A stretch of DNA of 64,000 nucleotides from Lentimicrobium sp. GTDB lineage: Bacteria; Bacteroidota; Bacteroidia; Bacteroidales; Lentimicrobiaceae. This document shows positions 42,101 through 50,977 of the stretch, in pieces. The translations under genes and the position numbers were made by a program. The notes under the pieces are model-generated. The model saw only the letters and a list, made by a program, of their open reading frames with translations. It made no database searches and was not told the origin of the DNA. The stretch covers positions 31,209 to 95,208 of the forward strand of contig JAHYJC010000014.1 in NCBI GenBank assembly GCA_019429275.1, in the 5' to 3' direction. Position 1 is the stretch's first letter. Each line of letters starts with the position of its first letter.

Positions 42101-42232
42101 ACCGGAATGGCTGGAGCAGGGGGTTCGCCCATAGGTTTCAATCCACGCGCCCCTGCGGAGCGCGACTCCCGGAGGAGTAACCGTGCCACCAGCACCAGTC
42201 GTTTCAATCCACGCGCCCCTGCGGAGCGCGAC
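39182..42232 (-). CRISPR. Type I-C CRISPR array, 47 repeats / 46 spacers (manual count)
   Basis: 32-bp repeat; minus strand GTCGCGCTCCGCAGGGGCGCGTGGATTGAAAC (plus strand GTTTCAATCCACGCGCCCCTGCGGAGCGCGAC), spacers about 32-36 bp; ATTGAAAC 3' end indicates transcription leftward. Confidence 0.98.
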
Positions 42233-42401
42233 TGTATGCCAAATAATAGTCTAAAGATAAAGAAGTTAGCACTACATTAGCGCGAAGGCTATAAATTTGT
42301 CGAAAAAATATGTTTGCAATTTCGAAATACTTTAACATTACCTTGATAATCAGCCAGTGCGATAACCCCCGGGTTTTCATGATTACTTTGCATTCGCGGA
42401 A
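42233..42401 (-). promoter_or_regulatory. CRISPR leader
   Basis: AT-rich region between cas2 stop and first repeat; contains CGCGAATGCAAAGTAATCATGAAAACCCGGGGGTTATCGCA, resembling type I-C leader starts. Confidence 0.8.
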
Positions 42402-42692
42402 CTATAATATCATCGGATCTTCCGGATTATAAGTTGCTTTTGCCCCTACGTGCTCAATCTTGCTTTCCCATTTACTACCAAGCATGTAAAACCTTAAACT
42501 ATCTTTATCATAATCAATAATTTCTTTAAGCCTATGCCTTAATTCCGCATACTGTGCTGGTTCAACCAGACACTCAAATACAGAATTTTGAACTCTCTGA
42601 CCAAAATTTACACATTGTTTGGCTACTTTTCGCAAGCGTTTTCTTCCTGCAGCCGATGTTGTTTCAACATCATAAGTAACAAGTATCAACAT
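42402..42692 (-). CDS. cas2: CRISPR-associated endoribonuclease Cas2
   Basis: MLILVTYDVETTSAAGRKRLRKVAKQCVNFGQRVQNSVFEC. Confidence 0.97.
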   Translation of the reverse strand: MLILVTYDVETTSAAGRKRLRKVAKQCVNFGQRVQNSVFECLVEPAQYAELRHRLKEIIDYDKDSLRFYMLGSKWESKIEHVGAKATYNPEDPMIL

Positions 42693-42698
42693 TTTTTT

Positions 42699-43733
42699 CT
42701 ATTTACTTATAAATACCGGATAATTATCAATATCTCCCCTTAAATATCTGGCCAGCAAAAGCGCCTGACTATAAGGCAACAAGCCAATTGGTATTGATGT
42801 TTCAAGAAACGGATGATTAACTTCTTCCTGCTTCCTTTTCTGCCAGGCAATCAGTAATTCCTTTCTAGTTGCATCATTCATGATAATACCACCTTCATCC
42901 ACTGAAGTAAATCCTTTACCATTAATTTGCTTTCTGTTTATTAAGGAAAGTACCAATCTGTCAGCTATATATGATCTGAATTCCTCCATCATATCAAGGG
43001 CTAGACTCTGCCGCCCGGGCCGGTCGGTATGCAAAAACCCTACGCATGGATCAAGGCCTACACTCTCGAGCGCAGACCTGACTTCATGCATCAGCAAAAC
43101 ATACACAAATGAAAGCATCGCGTTTACATTGTCCTTTGGGGGTCGTCTGTTTCTTCCATTAAATTGGAAATCAGCTTTTTGAGCAACTATTAGTTGATCA
43201 AAAAGTCCAAAATAAGTATTTGCAGCTTCTCCCTCGATACCTCTTAAGATACTGTTATCGTTACATTTGAGGGCTTTCTTCAGCTTGTTATTCAACGAAT
43301 TAATTGCCTCCTCAAAAGCAACCTGATTTACTTCCCCCGAATGGTCTCTCAGAGCCCTTTGAAGTACAGTTCTACTATTTGATATTTTCCCTGCAACAAA
43401 GATCCTGCTGATTTCAGTGCAGAAAACTTTATCATCTGCCATACGGTACTGTTTTCTGCGCAGTAAAACGTTACCAGAAACAGGGCCTGAAACTCTCCCG
43501 AGAAAATATCCATGATCAGATAAAAAACTTAAGCCTACATTTCTTTCGCTACACATGGCCATCAAAGATGGACTGGCACCCATATATCCAAAACAAACAA
43601 TTCCTTCTATGTTATGAACCGGAATACGGAATTTCTCTTCATTTTCAACCTTGACAACAACATTCTCACCGTCTTTGCACAGATATGAACCAGGGGTTGT
43701 GATATAAAGGGTGTTAAGCATTTTTCTCATCAA
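42699..43733 (-). CDS. cas1: CRISPR-associated endonuclease Cas1 (type I-C)
   Basis: LNTLYITTPGSYLCKDGENVVV; GIEGEAANTYFGLFD; GFLHTDRPGRQSLALDMMEEFR. Confidence 0.97.
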   Translation of the reverse strand: MMRKMLNTLYITTPGSYLCKDGENVVVKVENEEKFRIPVHNIEGIVCFGYMGASPSLMAMCSERNVGLSFLSDHGYFLGRVSGPVSGNVLLRRKQYRMADDKVFCTEISRIFVAGKISNSRTVLQRALRDHSGEVNQVAFEEAINSLNNKLKKALKCNDNSILRGIEGEAANTYFGLFDQLIVAQKADFQFNGRNRRPPKDNVNAMLSFVYVLLMHEVRSALESVGLDPCVGFLHTDRPGRQSLALDMMEEFRSYIADRLVLSLINRKQINGKGFTSVDEGGIIMNDATRKELLIAWQKRKQEEVNHPFLETSIPIGLLPYSQALLLARYLRGDIDNYPVFISK

Positions 43734-43734
43734 T

Positions 43735-44397
43735 TCAGAAAGTTTCCAGGTTAAGATTCAAATAATCACTGACAGAAAAACTATTTGCCATTCGCTGAGG
43801 CAGGCAAATATCAATCAATGAACAGGATTTGCAATATGATTTATAAACAGGTGACGGTGTTTTACCCGAATCAAAAAGTTCGTGCATTCTTTCTGACAAT
43901 TGTATAACCCTTTTCTTAACCTGGTCATCAAAATCAATAATTGTTCTTCTTCTGACTTCAGCGTAATACAATGAGCCACTATCAATTTTCGTGTTATACA
44001 TTTCTTCCAGACACATGGCTTGAGCACAAACCTGAACTATATCGCAGTCATCAGGCTTTTGTTTCCCTCGCTTATACTCTACCGGATGAAGCACCCACTT
44101 ACCTTGATAACCTGTTATCTCAACACCATCCTGCACTCTGCGCTTAAGTTCAACAACATCTGATCTTCCGGTAAATCCAAGTTCCCGGCTGATTAGCGGG
44201 AATGACCTGAATGTTAATGTATCACCTCTTTTATCACTATTAAAAGGATCATCCACCCGTTCATGCAGGTGATGTCCTTCAGTTGTTTTTACATTTTCTG
44301 CCCATTGTTGCTCAACATGTATCAGAGCCCATTGACGTTCGCAAAAAGCGAAATGTTGGATACCGGAAAGCATTAAGAGATCATCGTCGGAATACAT
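43735..44397 (-). CDS. cas4: CRISPR-associated exonuclease Cas4
   Basis: LSGIQHFAFCERQWALIHVEQQW, VEYKRGKQK, C-terminal C..C..C (SYCKSCSLIDICLP); start trimmed to ATG at 44397 because the longer ORF runs through a REP-like palindrome. Confidence 0.94.
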   Translation of the reverse strand: MYSDDDLLMLSGIQHFAFCERQWALIHVEQQWAENVKTTEGHHLHERVDDPFNSDKRGDTLTFRSFPLISRELGFTGRSDVVELKRRVQDGVEITGYQGKWVLHPVEYKRGKQKPDDCDIVQVCAQAMCLEEMYNTKIDSGSLYYAEVRRRTIIDFDDQVKKRVIQLSERMHELFDSGKTPSPVYKSYCKSCSLIDICLPQRMANSFSVSDYLNLNLETF

Positions 44398-44445
44398 GAT
44401 GGCATATGTTAACTGGTAAAAGTAAAAATCAATCCAGATTAATAA

Positions 44446-44465
44446 CTCCAGCCTGAAGGCTGGAG
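44446..44465. repeat. REP-like palindrome CTCCAGCCTGAAGGCTGGAG
   Basis: Inverted repeat between cas4 and the transposase. Confidence 0.85.
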
Positions 44466-44552
44466 CAAGCAAAACGCTCAAATTAGCGGTATTTAGCATT
44501 AATCCCGATAACACTAGCCTTAAGGACGGAGAATACAGAATATTCTAAATTC

Positions 44553-44574
44553 AGGGTTTTAGCACTAAAACCCT
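44553..44574. repeat. REP-like palindrome AGGGTTTTAGCACTAAAACCCT
   Basis: Perfect inverted repeat, 10-bp arms, variant of the GGGCTAAAGCCC unit. Confidence 0.8.
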
Positions 44575-44578
44575 ATAA

Positions 44579-44632
44579 CTCCAGCCTTCAGGCTGGAGAA
44601 TGCAGAATATTCTAGATACCGGGCTTTAGCCC
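44579..44632. repeat. REP-like pair CTCCAGCCTTCAGGCTGGAG...GGGCTTTAGCCC
   Basis: Two palindromes separated by AATGCAGAATATTCTAGATACC; the second contains the transposase stop codon. Confidence 0.88.
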
Positions 44633-45060
44633 TTCATCCTCTCAAAACCATATGAACTAATGAAATCATTATACTCTTTCTCCCACGAATTATTTCTATG
44701 GTGCTCCTCCTGATTAGTTATATAGTTTCTCACATTCTGAAGTTGCGATTCGCTGACTGATACAGCAAAATACTCATCTGCCCACTCAAATTTATTTTTA
44801 ACGATTTTGTTTTTATTTATCCAAAACGAAGATTCGCCTTTAATTAGCTGAACTACTTTTGAAATACATTGTTCGGGACCAAGACTGATAATGCAATGCA
44901 AGTGCTCCGTATGCCCGTTTATTGCATCAATATATATTGATTTTAGCCTGGCATTCTGCTTAATATGTTCAATTATATCAAGCTTTGATTCTTTGGTCAG
45001 AAAAGGATGTCGGTTTTTTGTTGCCCAGACACAATGTAGCCAAATTCGAACATGTGACAT
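44626..45060 (-). mobile_element. IS200-like Y1 transposase / REP-associated tyrosine transposase (RAYT) inside the cas operon
   Basis: MSHVRIWLHCVWATKNRHPFL; NGHTEHLHCII (HUH); NVRNYITNQEEHH (catalytic Tyr); flanked by palindromes. Confidence 0.9.
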
Positions 45061-45075
45061 AGTTCTAAAATTTAG

Positions 45076-45131
45076 GGGCTAAAGCCCGGTTGATTACTTG
45101 GTTGATTAACCCCAGCCTGAAGGCCGGGGTT
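45076..45131. repeat. REP-like pair GGGCTAAAGCCC...AACCCCAGCCTGAAGGCCGGGGTT
   Basis: Two palindromes between transposase start and cas7 stop. Confidence 0.88.
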
Positions 45132-45156
45132 ATAAGCTTGTATTGATGAAGCTTTT

Positions 45157-46023
45157 CTATATCATCTCAATTACTTCAACACCTTGTGGAATCGAGGATT
45201 TGTCTATTATTACTGAATAATCATCAAATGATCTAGCAGGTTTTGATTGATCCTTCTTTTCGATTTTGATGGCATCGAAGAGCTGATGTGCCGGAGCGCT
45301 CCCTAAAGCTGATGAGTGTTTGAAAACAATCAGCTTGCGGGTACTCATCATACCCCGAGCCGCGGAATGGTCGTGATCGAACATGTTTTTTAGGGCTTCC
45401 CAGAACAATTCAAGATCAGCATCATTGAAACCAGTTTGAGCTGCCAAGTGAGCTGAGATAAAACCTTTAGAAAAGTACAATCCATAGGGAATGGTAAATT
45501 TACGCCCCATGGTGCGGTTGTCGCCACCTTGTTTTTCAGCTTCGGCTTCAGTGGCTACAGCCATACGGGTAATACTGTGTTCAAGGGCTACAACAGGATC
45601 AACAGAACGGCCAAAAGTAAATTGAATTGGACCGCGGACTTGACCAGCATTTTTACCTGTACTCATTACAGCTCCAAATGTTCGTACATCAAAATAGTTG
45701 CTACACATCCATTTGCGGGCGGCTTCAGTCTTATCTCCATTTTTCTCTTTTGACTTGACTTCTTCTTGCTCATGCGATTTATCAATCAATTGATTAAGAA
45801 TTGCTTTTTCTTTAATGAAAATATCGTAGGGCTTTTCTGCCCCCTTAACCATCTGAACATAATTTCTCACTTTACGTTTAAGGCAAACATCAGTAACCAA
45901 ACCCATTCCAGTTTCAGCATCAACACGTGGCAGGTTTCCGGCATCGGGGTCACCATTAGGATTTCCGTCTGTAACATCGAACAGTAATGCAAAATCATAA
46001 CGGTTTTTAATTAATTCGCTCAT
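45157..46023 (-). CDS. cas7c: Type I-C Cas7 (Csd2)
   Basis: [49 protein letters not shown]. Confidence 0.96.
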   Translation of the reverse strand: MSELIKNRYDFALLFDVTDGNPNGDPDAGNLPRVDAETGMGLVTDVCLKRKVRNYVQMVKGAEKPYDIFIKEKAILNQLIDKSHEQEEVKSKEKNGDKTEAARKWMCSNYFDVRTFGAVMSTGKNAGQVRGPIQFTFGRSVDPVVALEHSITRMAVATEAEAEKQGGDNRTMGRKFTIPYGLYFSKGFISAHLAAQTGFNDADLELFWEALKNMFDHDHSAARGMMSTRKLIVFKHSSALGSAPAHQLFDAIKIEKKDQSKPARSFDDYSVIIDKSSIPQGVEVIEMI

Positions 46024-46059
46024 AATATAATCTCCTATTTTTTATGTTTTGTTTTTTTT

Positions 46060-46140
46060 GGGCTAAAGCCCGATTTGTTATATTGTTTCTTAAGGCCCCA
46101 GCCTAAAGGCTGGAGTTATCAGCAAAAGGGCTGGAGTTAT
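46060..46140. repeat. REP-like pair GGGCTAAAGCCC...CCCCAGCCTAAAGGCTGGAGTT plus partial second copy GGGCTGGAGTTAT
   Basis: Palindromes in cas8c-cas7c gap. Confidence 0.87.
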
Positions 46141-47894
46141 TCTTCTTTCTTTTTACTTGTGAATAAATCCTGGCGCTGATGATAATAACCAATGGCGAAA
46201 CGGCTTTGGTCGTCTAACGACAGATGAGCAGGTAAGCCATTACTGCTTACCCCGGTCATAATTCCCTGAATCATCTTTTCGTAATGCGTTTTACTACCAC
46301 CACCAAGTTTTGCTAAATGGTGGTTCGAGAGGTTGAGCAACCGTCCAAAAACAGTTATTGGAGCGCTTGAAGCCGCACCATAATATCTGTCTTTTATGGT
46401 TGCATTGATTCCTGGCTGTGCAGCTTCCTGAATTTTTTCGAGCACAGCAAACAGGCGACCGCAGAGGTAGCCTTGGTTTTTGTTGTCTAAATCGAGTGAC
46501 ATGGTAATGAGTTTTTCGTTTGTATTATAAATTGTTTCTTTTCTGTTTAAATAAGCTTTAAGAATTGCCGCACGGATACGGTTAACGTGCTGTTCTGCCC
46601 TGATTCGCCGGATACATTGTTGTTGAAGGGTATCGGGATATTTGGTTCCATCTAAAACACTTTCTATCACTTTGCCTGCAAGATTGGGTGGAACGTTATC
46701 AACTTTGAATTCAAATGAAACATTTGATAGCAAATTGAATAACGAGAAATATTCCTTTTCATCGTTTTTGCTTCTTACAATTTCCAAATCTTCAAAGTGT
46801 TTTGCAATATTTGTTGCAAAGTCAGAAACCTTGCCCGTTTTCCAAAAACGTATGGAAATCCTTGCAGCGTTTGGTGCTAATCCCAGAATATAAAATGGGG
46901 TATCGCCCTCAGCATTTAATTTCCCCGTATGAATGGATTCAAACAGAGCTTTTACTTCTCTGATGTTTTGATCAGGATCATCTTTCGGGGGAGCAGAGAA
47001 AAAGAATGAAAAGTGATTTTCAAAGTTGTTTTGTTTCTGAGACCAGAAAACGACCGAAGTATCAGCAATTTTGAATTTGTTCTTGGAATCCTTTCCAAGT
47101 AAAACATTCAAAGCAGTAGTATAAGCATCTTCAGCCTTTTTTGAAACTGGTGCATTAAGTCCTTGTTCTTTGTAGTAAGAATCGTACCCTGAATTTTTTT
47201 GAAAACCAACGAGCTTACCTCCGCTTTTGCCTCCGGGAAGTGATGTTGCTGTATGAAGAATTGCAATTGGTAGTTTTTCTCCGGTTATCAAACAGATACC
47301 CTCTGTAGCTTGAGTTTGTTTCTCATCGTCAGTGTCATTGACTATTTCAATCTCGTTACGAAGATCATCATGTTCGGCAACAATGTCTGATTCGCCTGCA
47401 ATTTTAAACGTAAGATTACAGCCTGGAATTTTATAACATTCTTTCCAATTTTCATGTTGAAGAAGCAATGGAATCGAATCCTCGTTCTCGTAAAATTTGC
47501 AAATAGCTGAAAATTGATCGTTTTCAGTATATTTTGCTGATAGTTGTTTCACTTGGGACACAAAAGTGTTGTTCTGTTTTTTTGCGTCTCCGATTGCTTT
47601 CTCTGTTTCATCTTTTGGTTGGCCTAAAACATAACCCCAATGATCCCATAAAACATTAGCAGTCTCAGAAGCTTTAGATCCAGTTCTACTTTTTGTTTTT
47701 AGCACCATAAATGTTTTTGCACGTTTCTGTTTACCATCTCCAGAACGGGTATCCTCCAGATTGATGAAGTGTCCTTCATTGTCGATTACAATGATGTATG
47801 GAATCTCTTTTCGTTCAAACCCTAGTGGTGCAATATTGCTTTCTGGGTCGGTAGCTTTTCGCTGGTAATAGTCGTATAATGCTTGCAGTATCAT
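46137..47894 (-). CDS. cas8c: Type I-C Cas8c (Csd1)
   Basis: MILQALYDYYQRKATDPESNIAPLGFERKEIPYIIVIDNEGHFINLEDTR; 4-bp overlap with cas5. Confidence 0.95.
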   Translation of the reverse strand: MILQALYDYYQRKATDPESNIAPLGFERKEIPYIIVIDNEGHFINLEDTRSGDGKQKRAKTFMVLKTKSRTGSKASETANVLWDHWGYVLGQPKDETEKAIGDAKKQNNTFVSQVKQLSAKYTENDQFSAICKFYENEDSIPLLLQHENWKECYKIPGCNLTFKIAGESDIVAEHDDLRNEIEIVNDTDDEKQTQATEGICLITGEKLPIAILHTATSLPGGKSGGKLVGFQKNSGYDSYYKEQGLNAPVSKKAEDAYTTALNVLLGKDSKNKFKIADTSVVFWSQKQNNFENHFSFFFSAPPKDDPDQNIREVKALFESIHTGKLNAEGDTPFYILGLAPNAARISIRFWKTGKVSDFATNIAKHFEDLEIVRSKNDEKEYFSLFNLLSNVSFEFKVDNVPPNLAGKVIESVLDGTKYPDTLQQQCIRRIRAEQHVNRIRAAILKAYLNRKETIYNTNEKLITMSLDLDNKNQGYLCGRLFAVLEKIQEAAQPGINATIKDRYYGAASSAPITVFGRLLNLSNHHLAKLGGGSKTHYEKMIQGIMTGVSSNGLPAHLSLDDQSRFAIGYYHQRQDLFTSKKKEE

Positions 47895-48598
47895 CGTCGT
47901 ACCTCCTCGCTATCAATTGGTGGAACTTCAATAACGCCATTATTGAGTTGAACTCTGAAGAACATGGGTTTCGGATCTTTCTCATCGGTGAAATCCATAT
48001 CGTATAGCATAAAGCCCAAATCACGGGTCTCTTCTAATGTGCGTTTACCTTCCTCTTCAGGATTTTCGATCAACCTGAAATTGCATGAAAATTCCCTGCA
48101 TCCTAAATAAGGTTGGTTAAAACACTGCCCTTTGTTTGCTCTGCGTTCGAACATGGCATTGTATTTTCCGGGATTTTCAGTACTTTTCAGAATGCTTTCT
48201 TCTTCTTGGTCTTTTAACTCATCAGGCGTTTCATGCCTATTCCGGCTACGAAGGGGTATAAATTCCATTTCGGCATAAAGCCGGTAAGCCACATCGCGAA
48301 GAAAAAGTCCTGCTCTTTGTTGTCGATCCTCTTCGATAAAAATCTCCTTTGATTTGTCGCTCATCAGTTTTCCAACTTCATTGCGACGAACAGAAATCCA
48401 ACGGATTGGATTAAGCACCTCTATCTTTTTTACCTTCCATTGAATGGCAGGTTTCCAAAAGATTGCCTCGAACACAGCACGTGCTGCCGATGGGGTGATT
48501 ACATCGTAGCTTACCCGCTCCACCTTCATTTCGGGTCGGGTAAAGCAAGCGTAATCGCCCCATACTTCAATGCAAAATTGTTTGTTGTAATATTCCAT
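47891..48598 (-). CDS. cas5c: Type I-C Cas5 (Cas5d)
   Basis: FCIEVWGDYACFTRPEMKVERVSYDVITPSAARAVFEAIFWKPAIQW. Confidence 0.96.
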   Translation of the reverse strand: MEYYNKQFCIEVWGDYACFTRPEMKVERVSYDVITPSAARAVFEAIFWKPAIQWKVKKIEVLNPIRWISVRRNEVGKLMSDKSKEIFIEEDRQQRAGLFLRDVAYRLYAEMEFIPLRSRNRHETPDELKDQEEESILKSTENPGKYNAMFERRANKGQCFNQPYLGCREFSCNFRLIENPEEEGKRTLEETRDLGFMLYDMDFTDEKDPKPMFFRVQLNNGVIEVPPIDSEEVRR

Positions 48599-48631
48599 AT
48601 TTTTAGTTTTACATTAGTTGCTAAAGTTGGT

Positions 48632-48745
48632 GGGCTAAAGCCCGCATTCTATTCTCTTGCTCAGCCCCCAGACTGAAGGCTGGGGTTATGAGCTATGGCA
48701 TCTATTCTATTCACTTTCATTGTCTCAGACTGAAGGCGGGGGTTA
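48632..48745. repeat. REP-like pair GGGCTAAAGCCC...CCCCAGACTGAAGGCTGGGG plus degenerate third unit
   Basis: Palindromes in cas3-cas5 gap. Confidence 0.87.
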
Positions 48746-48751
48746 TATCCC

Positions 48752-50977
48752 TCATATTATTTGTATCTCTTCCAGCCATTTACCCTTCAGTTGTAATCCT
48801 GAATGTTGGTTATAAAGTTTTGAGTATTCCTGAATCCAGCATCCATGCAGTTCAACGATCAAGCCTGCTTTTTGAATTTCTGCAAAATCTCGTTCGTTAA
48901 CCGATACTGTGTAACGCTGTAATTTTCGCATCAACCAGGGTTCCGGACCTTTACGCTTGAGCAGTTGAATCAAATCATTTCCCTCTTTGTATTCAACCAA
49001 TATTGTTTGAGCATTTTTATCATCAATCAACCTAAAATCCCGCGCTGCCGTGGCAAATTGGAATTTCATGTATTGGGCATCTTTCCACAAGCTATCACAA
49101 ATATCGGCCTTATCGAAATTGTCGATTTTACTATAGAAAAGCCTGAAATATTCCTGAAAAGCCATTGGTTCGAGGAGTGAGTTTTCGTTATCCGACCTAT
49201 TGGGCAACATCTCTTTAAATGTATCGGCACCTTTCCGCATCAATCCGATGGGGGTTCCTTTCGAAGGCAAAAAAACCTTTACTAACCCAAGCTTGTTTTC
49301 TTTATTTAGTTTTCCTTCGCGGTTGCAGCGCCCCGCACATTGTGCGATAGAATCCAAACCTGCAATGGCCCTGTAAACCACAGGAAAATCAATATCCACC
49401 CCGGCTTCAATCAATTGAGTGCTAATAACCCTCACTGGCTTATTCTCTTTTAGCCGGAGTTTTATTTCATCGATGACATCCATAATGTGAGCAGTACACA
49501 TAAGCCGCGAAAGATGCAGTGTGTCTTCAGGCATCAATTCGTGTAATTCACGGCATTGATTTCGGGTATTTACAATGCAAAGTACCTGTTCATGCTGTTC
49601 TAATTCATCTGCAATAGCCGACCAATCAACCGTTTCATTAGTGTTTTGTGGTATTTGAATTGCTACCCTTTTCAGATTGAAGGCTAATTCATCAACATTT
49701 TGAATAACCTCGCGTACTGAATCCGAACCAATGCCCTCGAACGCAAACTGACCTTTTCCTCCAATTTTACCAGTCAAGGCAGGTTGAGTAGCCGTTGAGA
49801 ACAGAACCGAAACATCGTAATTGTCTACAAGTCCTTTTAAAATTGTGAGAATGGGATTTAGAAACTCCGGAGGTAGCATTTGTGCTTCATCTAAGATGAT
49901 AACGCTATTTACAAGATTATGCAATTTTCGGCAACGCGATGTTTTATTGGCAAAAAGCGATTCAAAAAGCTGAACGTTCGTGGTTACAACAATTGGGGCA
50001 TCCCAGTTTTCAGTAGCCAGTTTTCGTTTTTGAGTGTTTGTGTTTTCGTCAATATTACTGTGATGTTCAATTACATTGTCATCGCCAAAAATTGAACGAT
50101 AGATCTGAACGGTTTGGGTAATGATACTTGTATAGGGAATTGCAAAAATAATTCTTGACTTTTTGTATTTTAAGGCATGGACCAATGCCCATGCCATTGA
50201 CGACAATGTTTTGCCGCCACCGGTTGGAACTGTAATTGAAAAGAATCCGGGTGAAAGCTCACCTGACTCAATGCAATCTTTTAATATTTTACTTCGAATT
50301 GTATTAACCTGAGAAATGGGGGCATTCTTCAACATCTCTTCCATATGAATATCAAATCGGCTTTTCAATTCAATGAGTGAGTCATATTTACCTCGTCTTT
50401 CGTATGATTCGGGATTCATAAAGCGTTCGGTATCGAGATAATCGGCATCAACCAAACAGGAAAAGAGCATTCTTATCCAGAGATGCATCTGGTTCGAATC
50501 TATAGGTTTTCCTGTTGGCGGATTTAGATTGATTTTCTCAAGTAATTCACCGGGGATCTTTGATCTAATCTTATCCAGATACTCTTGCTTCTTTAATCTG
50601 TCAGATAAATCACCTGTAATACATGGCTCGTGTATATAATTGTGCAAACCGGCATGATGTCCTGCAATGCAATAGGCTAAAGGAGGCCAATGGCTTGGAT
50701 AAATTTCTTTTGCCAAAATTGCAGCAGCAGAAGTATGATCGGTTTTTCCTAATCTTTCACCTTCCTCGTAACCTGAATTCACTTTAATATACTCCTGGAA
50801 TTTATCGGAATACTTTCCTAAGTCATGCCAGAGTCCAAGAATTCTGCCCCATTCTGGATTACTAAATTCTTTCGCAAATTTCTCAGCGAGAGTTGCGGTA
50901 CCATTTAAATGATCCAACATATTCTGTTTCTCATATTTTTCCTCGCTAATTTTCATTATATGAGCAATGTATTCCAT
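48752..50977 (-). CDS. cas3: CRISPR-associated helicase/nuclease Cas3 (HD domain)
   Basis: LGLWHDLGKYSDKFQEYI HD motif; VPTGGGKTLSSMAWAL; LDEAQML; AQCAGRCNREG. Confidence 0.96.
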   Translation of the reverse strand: MEYIAHIMKISEEKYEKQNMLDHLNGTATLAEKFAKEFSNPEWGRILGLWHDLGKYSDKFQEYIKVNSGYEEGERLGKTDHTSAAAILAKEIYPSHWPPLAYCIAGHHAGLHNYIHEPCITGDLSDRLKKQEYLDKIRSKIPGELLEKINLNPPTGKPIDSNQMHLWIRMLFSCLVDADYLDTERFMNPESYERRGKYDSLIELKSRFDIHMEEMLKNAPISQVNTIRSKILKDCIESGELSPGFFSITVPTGGGKTLSSMAWALVHALKYKKSRIIFAIPYTSIITQTVQIYRSIFGDDNVIEHHSNIDENTNTQKRKLATENWDAPIVVTTNVQLFESLFANKTSRCRKLHNLVNSVIILDEAQMLPPEFLNPILTILKGLVDNYDVSVLFSTATQPALTGKIGGKGQFAFEGIGSDSVREVIQNVDELAFNLKRVAIQIPQNTNETVDWSAIADELEQHEQVLCIVNTRNQCRELHELMPEDTLHLSRLMCTAHIMDVIDEIKLRLKENKPVRVISTQLIEAGVDIDFPVVYRAIAGLDSIAQCAGRCNREGKLNKENKLGLVKVFLPSKGTPIGLMRKGADTFKEMLPNRSDNENSLLEPMAFQEYFRLFYSKIDNFDKADICDSLWKDAQYMKFQFATAARDFRLIDDKNAQTILVEYKEGNDLIQLLKRKGPEPWLMRKLQRYTVSVNERDFAEIQKAGLIVELHGCWIQEYSKLYNQHSGLQLKGKWLEEIQII

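Noticed and set aside
39410-42134. Spacers sharing 10-mers with the REP-like elements (ctccagcctg in the spacer at 39410; ggctggagca in the spacer at 42103)
   Set aside because: About one 10-mer match is expected by chance at this search size; no longer match was found.
39293-42207. Many ORFs across the array (peptides FQSTRPCGARL, FNPRAPAERD, VSIHAPLRSAT, SRSAGARGLK)
   Set aside because: Translations of the CRISPR repeat in different frames; the repeat lacks stops in several frames, so the ORFs are artefacts.
39182-42232. Self-targeting spacers within this window
   Set aside because: I saw no full-length spacer match elsewhere in the window, but this was by eye only; a genome-wide search is needed.
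44398-44514. N-terminal extension of the cas4 ORF
   Set aside because: It translates a REP-like palindrome; Cas4 homology begins at the ATG at 44397.
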